Of a stretch of 9,572 nucleotides of DNA, positions 1-7,246 are shown piece after piece. Each line of letters opens with the position of its first letter. Position 1 is the first letter of the stretch. A program made the position numbers and the translations under genes. The DNA lies in the NCBI GenBank assembly GCA_946183755.1, contig CAMHCZ010000068.1, positions 1 through 9,572 of the forward strand, given 5' to 3'. Under the pieces are notes generated by a model, which did no database searches, was not told the origin of the DNA, and was given only the letters and a program-made list of their open reading frames with translations. Source of the DNA: an uncultured bacterium (GTDB lineage Bacteria; Bacteroidota; Bacteroidia; Bacteroidales; Paludibacteraceae).

Positions 1-225
1 TGTTTGAAAAGAAGTTTCTTTCAACTGAACAAAATCATCAGGCAGCTGTTTTTTGATAAAGTCAGGATGAAGGATTTCATTCACGCTTTGGCGATGAACA
101 ATAAAGCCGCCCTCAAATCCCAAATCCATACCACCACAACCAGAGAACAACGATAAAACTCTGTGCTTTTTTCCTTTTTTTAGTGATACTGATTTATTGT
201 ATAATTGTTGAATCTTCTGTTGCAT
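1..225 (-). CDS. C5 cytosine DNA methyltransferase, N-terminal fragment (runs off left edge)
   Basis: Translating the minus strand from the ATG at 225 gives 75 residues with no stop before the window edge. Residues 23-36 read VLSLFSGCGGMDLG and continue FEGGF. This is motif I (FSGCGGxxxG) of C5 cytosine DNA methyltransferases, which binds the methyl group of S-adenosylmethionine. The catalytic Pro-Cys motif IV and the target recognition domain would lie beyond position 1, so activity and DNA specificity cannot be judged. The start is well fixed: an in-frame TAA lies at 234-232, only two codons upstream, and motif I begins about 25 residues in, as is normal for the family. Such enzymes work in restriction-modification systems or as solitary methylases; which applies here depends on genes outside the window. 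The fragment is AT-rich compared with the genes to its right, suggesting horizontal acquisition (inference). Confidence 0.9.
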   Translation of the reverse strand, partial: MQQKIQQLYNKSVSLKKGKKHRVLSLFSGCGGMDLGFEGGFIVHRQSVNEILHPDFIKKQLPDDFVQLKETSFQT

Positions 226-536
226 AATATGTTAGACTTTGACAGCATTTATGCTCCCAATCCCCATATAGCAACAAAAAAGCGTGAAACCGTTTCTGTC
301 GCTTATTCAACTCCGTCAGCCGACCAAAGCATTGTAGGTAAATAAGCACGAAACGGCTCACGCCTATTGGGCGTGAACCTCTCGCTCGCTTATCCTCTCC
401 TACTTGTAATATTTGGTCGTTTACGGAGTTAGAGAATAAGAGCGTAAAGCTCAATGATTTAATATTTTATCTTTCTTATATTTCTGCTTTTCTTGTTGTC
501 AAAATTTCGTTATCGCAAATATATAAATTTCTATTT
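226..536. other. AT-rich intergenic region between methyltransferase and rnz
   Basis: This 311-base gap contains no open frame I would accept as a gene. The longest frame (minus, about 194-454) runs through a large hairpin and into the methyltransferase coding region, and its product has no recognisable motif. The region holds the long imperfect inverted repeat at 301-443, a small palindrome GAAAC-C-GTTTC at 286-296, and a very AT-rich stretch from about 453 to 536 directly downstream of rnz. I see no typical rho-independent terminator for rnz and no clear TAnnTTTG promoter for the methyltransferase, so transcription in this gap is unresolved. Confidence 0.6.
301..443. repeat. Long imperfect inverted repeat (single large hairpin)
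   Basis: Two arms fold back around a TATTG loop at 365-369. Paired blocks, outermost first, are CTTATTC 302-308 with GAATAAG 434-440, AACTCCGT 309-316 with ACGGAGTT 423-430, CGACCAAA 321-328 with TTTGGTCG 412-419, GTAGG 334-338 with CCTAC 399-403, ATAAGC 342-347 with GCTTAT 388-393, and TCACGCC 358-364 with GGCGTGA 370-376. That is roughly 40 base pairs broken by small bulges and internal loops, all in the same nesting order. On the minus strand the outer part reads CTCTAAC ... GTTGAAT, with an unpaired spacer between two 8-bp stems. This loosely resembles an integron attC site, but no integrase or cassette array is visible. A structured RNA or fold-back mobile element is equally possible. 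Confidence 0.8.
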
Positions 537-1460
537 TCAGAATCTAAACATTGCCATATCCTTGGCTGTCACGGTGTTTTCGAAGACTTCGCGCGCCTCT
601 GCCGCCATCTGCTTTATCTCCTCATCTTTGCGGTAGCGCGATGAATAATGTCCGATGACAAGCTTCTTGACGCCAGCCTTCTTGGCTATCTCCGCCGCTT
701 GACGAGCCGTCGAGTGCATTGTCTTGCGTATGCGGTCCTTGTCAACCTCGCAATACGTCGCCTCATGATAAAGCAAATCCACACCTTTTATTATGTCTAC
801 AATGCTCTCAGTGTAAGCCGTGTCCGAACAATAGGCGAACGAGCGCACCGGCTTGGGGTCGATTGTCAGCTCGCTGTTGCTTATCACCCTGCCGTCGGCT
901 GTGACGAAGTCGTCGCCGTCTTTCAGTCCAGGTATCGCCGCCAAAGGGATGTCATATTCCTTGAATTTCTCTTTTATAATCTTGCGCCCTTGCTCCTTCT
1001 CCCGGAACAGGAATCCGCACGTAGGCACGGAGTGTTTCAGAGGTATGGTGCTGACAACGACCTTGTTGTCCTCGAATATCACTTCGGCTTTTCTCGGGTC
1101 TATCGGGTGGATGGTGAGTTCGAACGAGAGGTCCGCCATGAAGTACTTTCTGAGCGGCTCTATAAGCTCCACGAGGTCCTTATGGGCGTGGATTGTCAGC
1201 GGACTGCGGCGTCCTCGCATCGAAAGTGTCGAAAGCAGCGGCAGAAGCCCGAAGATGTGGTCGCCGTGCAGGTGCGAGATGAATATGTTGTTTATGCGCT
1301 CGGTGTGCACTCCAGTCTCCTTGAGCGCCACCTGCGCGCCCTCGCCGCAGTCTATCAGATAGAGTTTGTCGCTGAGGCACAGCAGATGCGCGGCGTTCGC
1401 TCTGTCCTTGAGCGGCATCGCCGAACCGCAGCCTAATGTTATGAATTTCGCCGTGCTCAT
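537..1460 (-). CDS. rnz: Ribonuclease Z (tRNA 3' endonuclease)
   Basis: The 307-residue product is a metallo-beta-lactamase-fold nuclease that trims the 3' trailer of precursor tRNAs in the cytoplasm. The zinc ligands are all visible: H63-L-H65-G-D67-H68 (HxHxDH), H143 in LKHSVP, D213 in YCSDTAY, and H271 in IGHYSS. The YHEAT motif at 231-235 and H249-S-T are also family hallmarks. Residues of about 150-200 form the insert where the tRNA-binding exosite arm lies in this family. Length and motif spacing match the short bacterial form. I chose the ATG at 1460 because the longer open frame (to 1559) starts inside the upstream gene's terminator, and because a -7 promoter element lies at 1491-1484. 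A purine-rich GAGG lies just upstream of the start. It appears to be transcribed alone. No terminator is obvious downstream. Confidence 0.96.
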   Translation of the reverse strand: MSTAKFITLGCGSAMPLKDRANAAHLLCLSDKLYLIDCGEGAQVALKETGVHTERINNIFISHLHGDHIFGLLPLLSTLSMRGRRSPLTIHAHKDLVELIEPLRKYFMADLSFELTIHPIDPRKAEVIFEDNKVVVSTIPLKHSVPTCGFLFREKEQGRKIIKEKFKEYDIPLAAIPGLKDGDDFVTADGRVISNSELTIDPKPVRSFAYCSDTAYTESIVDIIKGVDLLYHEATYCEVDKDRIRKTMHSTARQAAEIAKKAGVKKLVIGHYSSRYRKDEEIKQMAAEAREVFENTVTAKDMAMFRF

Positions 1461-1483
1461 GTTGCCTCGTCTGTTCTGTTTAT

Positions 1484-1491
1484 CAAAGATA
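1484..1491 (-). promoter_or_regulatory. Predicted Bacteroidota -7 promoter element for rnz
   Basis: The minus strand reads TATCTTTG here, an exact match to the Bacteroidota -7 consensus TAnnTTTG, ending 23 bases before the rnz ATG. No good TTTG -33 element is seen at the usual spacing, so the call rests on the -7 box. The same octamer precedes the D-lactate dehydrogenase and antiporter genes in this window. Confidence 0.55.
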
Positions 1492-1520
1492 GAGTTTTTG
1501 CGTAAAATATGGGCATCGTG

Positions 1521-1556
1521 AAAAACAAAAAAGAGCCGCCCTCGCGGACGACTCTT
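1521..1556 (-). terminator. Rho-independent terminator of the secreted DUF4832 gene
   Basis: On the minus strand, 1556-1531 reads AAGAGTCGTCC, loop GCGA, GGGCGGCTCTT. This is an 11-bp stem including two G-U pairs, closed by a GNRA-type tetraloop and followed by a T-rich tail (1530-1521). The two wobble pairs would be A-C mismatches on the plus strand, so the structure favours minus-strand transcription. It starts 21 bases after the stop codon of the secreted protein gene and ends ahead of the rnz promoter, so it separates the two units. Confidence 0.88.
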
Positions 1557-1577
1557 CATAAACTTTTTCCTATCGTG

Positions 1578-3944
1578 TTATCTAACAACTTTCTGCACAG
1601 CAGAACCGTTGTCGCCGACATATCTCACGACATAGACTCCAGCTGGCAAAGCAGCCAAGTCGAATACGTTCTCGCTTGTGCTTGCCACCTTCTGAGTCGC
1701 AGCGGAGTAAATAACGACCTCGAAATTCTCGCCGCCGAAGTAGAGCTTGCTGCCGCGCTGCTCTATCAGCTTGACATTCGCATTGTCGTTTACCGCTGTA
1801 GCCGCGCCAGTAGAAAGAGCGAACGAGAAGTCGTCGAGCAACACGCTGTAGTCCGTTCCTGATGATGTTGTTGTATTCACAATCTTCAGTTTGACATCAC
1901 TGCTGCTGTTCAACTCAACAGTTATGAGCGCCCAATCGTGACTTGCAGAGAAGCTCTGTGTCTTTACTGGCGAAGTATAATTGTCTGCAGAGCTATAAAC
2001 ACTAAGGCTTCCAGCCTTGTTTGTATTGTAAAGTCTAGCATAGAAAGTGACAGTCTGTTTGCCCTTCAGCAATGGAGTGATTGCGATTCCGGTATTCTTA
2101 GCACCGATTCTGAGCGACTTGCTTCCACTTTCAGTATGGTTGTAGCTCGCGCCGTCGCCAAGTCTTGTCTGTGTCAAGTTCCATATATTACCTTCGATAA
2201 GAATGTCGCCAAGGTCTCTGAAGTTTCCTGTGTTCAGTTTCTCTCCAGTAGAACCGGTAACCGCATTGCTCTCCAACGTCTCGAAGTCCTCTGCCGGCCC
2301 TTCCTTGCACTCGATAGCAAGCACAGATGATTCTGTCTGAAGAGTTGCCTCGTCGGTCACGATAGCAGTTATTTTGTATGTTCCGACTTCTGTTGGAGTG
2401 AATGTGTATGTATAAGGAGCGGATGTCACTGCAGCAACCTCAGTACCATTCTTCTTAAACTTAACGGAAGTGACAGCTCCGTTCTCGCTTGAAGCTGTCG
2501 CAGTCACCGTCACCTCTGTGTTTGGCTTTACAGTCACGGAACTTGCGCTTAATGAGATTGTAGGAGCGGAAAGTCCTGTGCCGTCAAGGTTGGCTGCATA
2601 AGGTATAGTCACGCCAGCAAGCAGTTTGTCTGATGTGATAGTCAGCGTAGGAGCCTCATTGCTGCCAATAGTCAAGCCTGTCACAGTACACTCTCTTGAC
2701 TCGTCAGGAATCAATCCCTTCAACGAAGTTGTGCTTCTCACGCCCTTGACTGTGACATAAGCATCATGATAGATTGGCGCGACACCATTGTTCTTTACTG
2801 TCACAACAGCATCAGTAGAAGAAACCTGATATTTAGTTATCTGGAAACTATAACCGGCATGGTTTCCCGCTTGCTTCAGCCTCGCCGCACTAGCATAAGA
2901 GCCTTCAAGGGCATTGTTTCCTATGACATAAGTCATGTGGTATTTCTTCGCAGCCTGCTCCCATGTCACGCCATACATTCCATCCGGATTCAAGAAGTTA
3001 TGCTGGTCATCGTCTGTATAATAACTGATTTCGCCTCCGCCTGGAGCTGACTCCCATCTGTCTGTTCCCATGGCAATCCATTCCGTCTCATTCCATCCGT
3101 CACCTTGAGCAAGGTCATGCTCTGAATGCATGAATGAATCATCGAAAAGTCCGAAGTTCAGAGCCATGAGTGACTCATCTGTAGTGATTGGACAATATGA
3201 ATCGTCAGCGGCATCAATAGAAACGCTCCATGGAGTGTTCTTAAACTGATTGGCAACATGCTTCAAGAACTCTGTCTGATAAGCATCTGACGGGAAGTAC
3301 TTGCCCTTCCAACCGCTTGGCAGTCCGTTGTCGTCATAGATATGGTACTCGCTCCAGTGTCCGAAGCCGACCTGAACGAAAGCGATTCTTGGGTCGTTGT
3401 CATACTTGGCAGCGAAGTCGGTGTAGAACTGCTTTGTGAACCACTTCAGCTCATCGTTGGTCCAGTCTGCATAATATGTCAAGCCGTCACCCTTCACTGT
3501 CTTGTAATACTCAGGACCATATCCGTAGCTGCCATTCTTTATATACAAAGGCACTGCTGTGGCACCAGCCTGATTACATGTACAATAAGGCGCGCCTGTT
3601 ATCTTGCCGTCGTTGCCAGGATACTCATATCTGAAACGCACGATAGCCTGGTGACCACGACTTGCCACATCATCAAGGAATGTCTCAAACGAGCTCCAGT
3701 CATATTGCAATTTATCGCCCACTTTTCCCGTCACCACCTTGCATGGCAGGCAGTATGAGAACTCGAGCGAGATAGAACCGTTAAGCTCCGGATGGTCAGA
3801 AATCAAGTCCGGCCAGAAGACGATTCCTTTCATTGGCTCCAAAGTCGTGATTTCACTTTGCAATTTCACATTTCTCATTTGCGCATTGACTAAGAAAGCC
3901 GATGCGATAAACAAAGACGTAAGTAAAAGTTTTTTCATAAGCAT
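1578..3944 (-). CDS. Secreted DUF4874/DUF4832 protein with Ig-like region and type IX sorting domain
   Basis: The 788-residue product opens with a signal peptide (KK, hydrophobic run to about residue 19, likely cleavage after LVNA leaving an N-terminal Gln). Residues of about 28-205 look like the DUF4874 barrel-like domain, with ASRGHQAIVRFRYEYPG (94-110) and QVGFGHWSEYH (191-201). Residues of about 235-450 look like DUF4832, with GLFDDSF (265-271) and PGGGE (301-305). An Ig-like domain follows (about 461-545), then a jelly-roll-like beta-rich region (about 553-712). The tail (about 715-788) ends in LPAGVYVVRY and KVVR, as in type A sorting domains of type IX secretion. The family resembles glycoside hydrolases and is tied to polysaccharide use, but substrate and activity are unproven. 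Conserved acids such as E199 are candidates only. The start could also be the ATG at 3938; both give a working signal peptide. It has its own promoter and terminator. Confidence 0.85.
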   Translation of the reverse strand: MLMKKLLLTSLFIASAFLVNAQMRNVKLQSEITTLEPMKGIVFWPDLISDHPELNGSISLEFSYCLPCKVVTGKVGDKLQYDWSSFETFLDDVASRGHQAIVRFRYEYPGNDGKITGAPYCTCNQAGATAVPLYIKNGSYGYGPEYYKTVKGDGLTYYADWTNDELKWFTKQFYTDFAAKYDNDPRIAFVQVGFGHWSEYHIYDDNGLPSGWKGKYFPSDAYQTEFLKHVANQFKNTPWSVSIDAADDSYCPITTDESLMALNFGLFDDSFMHSEHDLAQGDGWNETEWIAMGTDRWESAPGGGEISYYTDDDQHNFLNPDGMYGVTWEQAAKKYHMTYVIGNNALEGSYASAARLKQAGNHAGYSFQITKYQVSSTDAVVTVKNNGVAPIYHDAYVTVKGVRSTTSLKGLIPDESRECTVTGLTIGSNEAPTLTITSDKLLAGVTIPYAANLDGTGLSAPTISLSASSVTVKPNTEVTVTATASSENGAVTSVKFKKNGTEVAAVTSAPYTYTFTPTEVGTYKITAIVTDEATLQTESSVLAIECKEGPAEDFETLESNAVTGSTGEKLNTGNFRDLGDILIEGNIWNLTQTRLGDGASYNHTESGSKSLRIGAKNTGIAITPLLKGKQTVTFYARLYNTNKAGSLSVYSSADNYTSPVKTQSFSASHDWALITVELNSSSDVKLKIVNTTTSSGTDYSVLLDDFSFALSTGAATAVNDNANVKLIEQRGSKLYFGGENFEVVIYSAATQKVASTSENVFDLAALPAGVYVVRYVGDNGSAVQKVVR

Positions 3945-3974
3945 TTTGATTAGTTAATTAATTTTTAAAGTTCA

Positions 3975-4005
3975 CAAAACTAACACTCTAAATGCAAGAT
4001 TCACA
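3975..4005 (-). promoter_or_regulatory. Predicted promoter of the secreted DUF4832 gene
   Basis: On the minus strand a -7 element TAGTTTTG (3982-3975) matches TAnnTTTG exactly. TGTG at 4005-4002, separated by 19 bases, is one mismatch from the TTTG -33 element. Transcription would start about 20-30 bases ahead of the ATG at 3944. The promoter lies back to back with that of the D-lactate dehydrogenase gene. Confidence 0.6.
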
Positions 4006-4077
4006 GAGAAAAAAAACTTTTAACATTCATCGTATGCCTTATTAATTCAATACATTAACAATAAATAAAACAGATGA

Positions 4078-4109
4078 TTTAAATATTTATTCACTTTCCC
4101 ATATCTTTG
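4078..4109 (+). promoter_or_regulatory. Predicted promoter of the D-lactate dehydrogenase gene
   Basis: TATCTTTG at 4102-4109 matches the Bacteroidota -7 consensus TAnnTTTG. TTTA at 4078-4081, 20 bases upstream, is one mismatch from the -33 element TTTG. The predicted transcript start falls about 25 bases before the ATG at 4140. The TTG that opens the longest frame lies inside the -7 box at 4107, which rules against that longer start. Confidence 0.62.
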
Positions 4110-4139
4110 AATGATGTATTTGAAAAACAGCATAAAACC

Positions 4140-5129
4140 ATGAAAATAGCAGTATTCAGCACTCAGAAATATGACAGAGAATTCCTCTCTGCAGTACCGA
4201 CAGAACATAAATTCGTGTTCTTCGAAGCGCAACTGAACACCGACACCGTGAACCTGACACAGGGATTCGACGGTGTCTGCATATTCGTGAACGACCATGC
4301 CGACAGCGAGATAATATCCGAGCTGAAGAACAACGGCATAAAGGTGATAGCCCTGCGCTGCGCCGGATTCAACAACGTGGACGTGAAGGCCGCCGAGAAA
4401 GCCGGCATACGTGTGGTGCGCGTGCCTGCCTATTCGCCTGAAGCTGTGGCGGAGCATGCCGTGGCGCTGATAATGACGCTTAACCGCAAGACACACAAGG
4501 CGTATCTGCGCATAAAGGAGAACAACTTCTCGCTGGAACGACTGACTGGATTCAACATCTACGGCAAGACTGTCGGCGTAGTGGGCACGGGAAAGATAGG
4601 CAAGGCGTTCTGCAAGATAATGCTGGGATTCGGAGCTAAAGTCATAGCCTACGACAAATTCGAGGACGACGAAGCCAAGAAACTGGGCATCAAGTACGTA
4701 ACTTTCGAGGAGGTGCTGAAGAACTCCGACATCATATCACTGCACTGCCCTCTCACTCCTGAGACAAAGTACATGATAGACTGGGAGGCGTTCGCCAACA
4801 TGAAGGACGGCGTGATGCTGATAAACACCAGCCGCGGCGCGCTGATAAACACCAAGGACGCGATTCTGGCGCTGAAGAGAGGCAAGATAGGATACCTCGG
4901 CATCGACGTGTACGAGCAGGAGGAGCACCTGTTCTACAAGGACCTCTCGGAGAACATAATCCCCGACGACACGATTGCGCGCCTGATGTCGTTCCCTAAC
5001 GTGATGATGACGTCGCACCAGGGCTTCTTCACCAAGGAGGCGCTGACCGAGATAGCCGCCACGACAGTGGGCAACATCGACTGCGTGGCTCAGGGCAAGC
5101 CTTCGCCTAACGAGGTGAAGTCGGAATAA
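4140..5129 (+). CDS. ldhA: D-lactate dehydrogenase, NAD-dependent
   Basis: The 329-residue enzyme belongs to the D-2-hydroxyacid dehydrogenase family and should reduce pyruvate to D-lactate with NADH in the cytoplasm, re-oxidising NADH in fermentation. The NAD-binding motif GTGKIG is at 149-154, preceded by VGVV and followed by the acidic D172 expected for NAD preference. The catalytic triad is visible as R232 (TSRGALIN), E261 (DVYEQE) and H293 (SHQGFFT). These residues are each three positions earlier than R235, E264 and H296 of the Lactobacillus bulgaricus enzyme. DVYEQEEHLFYKD is typical of the LdhA subgroup rather than of phosphoglycerate or glycerate dehydrogenases. The start at 4140 (MKIAVFSTQKYD) fits the family N-terminus and lies downstream of the predicted promoter. 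The gene is single, divergent from the secreted protein gene and convergent with htpG. Confidence 0.94.
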   Translation: MKIAVFSTQKYDREFLSAVPTEHKFVFFEAQLNTDTVNLTQGFDGVCIFVNDHADSEIISELKNNGIKVIALRCAGFNNVDVKAAEKAGIRVVRVPAYSPEAVAEHAVALIMTLNRKTHKAYLRIKENNFSLERLTGFNIYGKTVGVVGTGKIGKAFCKIMLGFGAKVIAYDKFEDDEAKKLGIKYVTFEEVLKNSDIISLHCPLTPETKYMIDWEAFANMKDGVMLINTSRGALINTKDAILALKRGKIGYLGIDVYEQEEHLFYKDLSENIIPDDTIARLMSFPNVMMTSHQGFFTKEALTEIAATTVGNIDCVAQGKPSPNEVKSE

Positions 5130-5151
5130 GGAAAACCACTTTATAAATAAG

Positions 5152-5184
5152 AAAAACGCACCGGAATTCTCCGATGCGTTTTTT
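5152..5184. terminator. Bidirectional terminator between ldhA and htpG
   Basis: The plus strand carries AACGCACCGGA (5155-5165), loop ATTC, TCCGATGCGTT (5170-5180), followed by a T run to 5184 and preceded by an A run. It can serve both convergent genes. On the plus strand the stem has one C-A mismatch; on the minus strand the same position is a U-G wobble, so the htpG transcript gets an unbroken 11-bp stem. It begins 22 bases after the ldhA stop codon and ends 20 bases short of the htpG stop codon. Confidence 0.88.
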
Positions 5185-5204
5185 CTTTGCATATCGTTTT
5201 TCTC

Positions 5205-7205
5205 TTACTTCTTAAGCAACTCGAAACTGCGCTTCACGAACGAGCTGAGCGCCTCGCCTTTGAGCATATTGTTGCTCAGCAGCGCAAGGTCGATTATCTG
5301 GCGCACCTGCTTATTGTCTGCCGCGTACTTGCTGACGATGCTCTCCACGTTCTTCTTCAGTTCGTCGGCACGGTCCTGCATCTTCTTTTTCTCGTCCTTC
5401 TCCGCTTGAGGTATGTCGGCGTCCTTAGCGTCCTTGTGGGCTGTATTCCAAGCGGTCATCTTGTCGTCGAGCTCCTGGCGTTCCTTGTTCAGCGGCTTGG
5501 CAGTGTTCACCACGAGGCTGTAGCTGTCCGGCATCTCGCCGTAGAATCCCATCATGCCGCCGTTGACAGCCGACATTTCCTTCATACGGCGCATGAACTC
5601 AGCCTGAGTTATGACAACCGGCTGCTGGTCCTTGCCGAGGTTCTCGAAATCGACGATGAAGTTGGTCTTGTCTATCTTAGGCAGCTGCGACTGGAACACT
5701 GATGTCAACGCCTCCTGCTGGTTCTTGGTCAGCACGCTCTTGTCCAAATCTTCTTTCGCAATGAGTCTTTCCACGACGTCGGCATCCACTCTCGTGAATC
5801 TTATCTTCTCGTTCTTCTGCTCCACAGCGTTCACCAAGTGCGTGTCCAGCTGTCCGTCCAGCACGATTACGTCGTAGCCCTTGTCCTTGGCCGCCTGCAC
5901 GTATGAGTGCTGCTCGTTCTCGTTGTTTGTGTAGAGGATTACGAGGTTGCCGTCCTTGTCGGTCTGCGCGTCCTTCACCTTCTCCTTGTACTCATCGAGA
6001 GTGAAGTACTTGCCCTCGGTGTTCTTGAAGAGGTTGAACTTAGCGGCTCTGTCGTAGAACTTCTCCTCGCTGAGCATGCCGTAAACGATGAACAAGCGCA
6101 TGTTGTCCCACTTCTCCTCGAACGCCTTGCGGTCCTTCTTGAAGAGGTCCTCGAGGCTGTCTGCCACCTTCTTGGTTATGTGGCTTGATATTTTCTTCAC
6201 GTTGCCGTCGGCCTGCAGATAGCTTCGGCTCACGTTCAGCGGGATGTCCGGCGAATCGATGACGCCGTGCAGCAGTGTCAGGAACTCAGGCACGATGCCT
6301 TCCACACTGTCGGTCACGAATACCTGGTTGCAGTAGAGCTGTATCTTGTTTCGCTGCAAGTCCATGTTCGACTTGATTTTAGGGAAATACAGGATACCGG
6401 TCAGGTGGAACGGGAAGTCCACGTTCAGGTGTATGTGGAACAATGGGTTCTCCGCCATTGGGTAGAGTTCCCTGTAGAATTTGTCGTAATCCTCGTCCTT
6501 GAGGTCGGCAGGCTTGCGCACCCAAGCCGGATTCACATCGTTCACCACGTTGTCCTCGTCGGTGTCCACCTGCTTGCCGTCCTTCCAGTCCTTCTTCTTG
6601 CCGAAGACTATCTCCACAGGCAGGAACTTGCAGTATTTGTTCAGCAGGAAGCTGATTTTCGAATCCTCGAGGAAGTCCTTGTTGTCGTCGTCGATGTGCA
6701 GCACGATGTCTGTGCCTCTGTCGTCCTTGTCGATTTCCTCGATTGTGTAGTCAGGAGTTCCGTCGCACGACCATTTCACAGCCTTCGCCCCGTCCTTATA
6801 CGACTTAGTCACAATGTCAACCTGCTTAGCCACCATGAACGCCGAGTAGAAACCGAGTCCGAAGTGTCCGATTATGGCGTTGGCGTCGTTCTTGTATTTC
6901 TCGAGGAACTCTGTCGCTCCCGAGAACGCTATCTGGTTAATGTACTTGTCGATGTCCTCGCTGGTCATGCCTATGCCTCGGTCGCTTATTGTCAGTGTGC
7001 CGGCTTCTTTGTCCACGCTAACCTTCACCTTCAGTTCGCCGAGCTCGCCCTTGTACTCGCCTACCGACGAAAGCGTCTTCAGCTTCTGTGTCGCGTCAAC
7101 GGCGTTGCTTACAATCTCGCGCAGGAAAATCTCGTGGTCGCTGTAAAGAAATTTCTTGATGACAGGGAAAATGTTGTCTGTCGTTACTCCTATTGTTCCT
7201 TTCAT
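5205..7205 (-). CDS. htpG: Molecular chaperone HtpG (bacterial Hsp90)
   Basis: The 666-residue product is the cytosolic Hsp90-type ATPase that remodels client proteins with the DnaK system. The N-terminal GHKL ATPase domain has E30-xxx-N34-xx-D37 (REIVSNAVDA), D75-R-G-I-G-M80, GHFGLGFYSAFMVA (113-126) and RGTDIVLHI (163-171). The middle domain contains NPLFHIHLNVDFPF and the VSRSYLQ loop (325-331) with R327, equivalent to the arginine that contacts ATP gamma-phosphate. The C-terminal part (about 540-666) should dimerise. A lysine- and acid-rich segment around 203-242 corresponds to the charged connection between domains. Length is within the usual range for the phylum and somewhat longer than the E. 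coli protein. I chose the ATG at 7205 (MKGTIGVTTDNIFP) because it matches the family N-terminus; the longer frame to 7319 adds an unrelated leader. It is convergent with ldhA. Confidence 0.97.
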   Translation of the reverse strand: MKGTIGVTTDNIFPVIKKFLYSDHEIFLREIVSNAVDATQKLKTLSSVGEYKGELGELKVKVSVDKEAGTLTISDRGIGMTSEDIDKYINQIAFSGATEFLEKYKNDANAIIGHFGLGFYSAFMVAKQVDIVTKSYKDGAKAVKWSCDGTPDYTIEEIDKDDRGTDIVLHIDDDNKDFLEDSKISFLLNKYCKFLPVEIVFGKKKDWKDGKQVDTDEDNVVNDVNPAWVRKPADLKDEDYDKFYRELYPMAENPLFHIHLNVDFPFHLTGILYFPKIKSNMDLQRNKIQLYCNQVFVTDSVEGIVPEFLTLLHGVIDSPDIPLNVSRSYLQADGNVKKISSHITKKVADSLEDLFKKDRKAFEEKWDNMRLFIVYGMLSEEKFYDRAAKFNLFKNTEGKYFTLDEYKEKVKDAQTDKDGNLVILYTNNENEQHSYVQAAKDKGYDVIVLDGQLDTHLVNAVEQKNEKIRFTRVDADVVERLIAKEDLDKSVLTKNQQEALTSVFQSQLPKIDKTNFIVDFENLGKDQQPVVITQAEFMRRMKEMSAVNGGMMGFYGEMPDSYSLVVNTAKPLNKERQELDDKMTAWNTAHKDAKDADIPQAEKDEKKKMQDRADELKKNVESIVSKYAADNKQVRQIIDLALLSNNMLKGEALSSFVKRSFELLKK

Positions 7206-7246
7206 TTTTATATATGTGTTTATTGATTTGTCCGCCTCTGGTTTAT

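Noticed and set aside
194..454. 86-residue minus-strand open frame in the left intergenic region
   Set aside because: It overlaps the methyltransferase start in another frame, its sequence is dictated by the large hairpin, and it shows no known motif.
648..1436. 262-residue plus-strand open frame opposite rnz
   Set aside because: Antisense to a gene with all catalytic motifs intact; no promoter or recognisable domain of its own.
1461..1559. N-terminal extension of rnz by 33 residues
   Set aside because: It would begin inside the upstream gene's terminator and contain the rnz promoter; RNase Z starts at the MSTAKFITLG methionine.
6267..7226. 319-residue plus-strand open frame opposite htpG
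   Set aside because: Antisense shadow of a conserved Hsp90 gene; Val/Leu-rich product with no domain.
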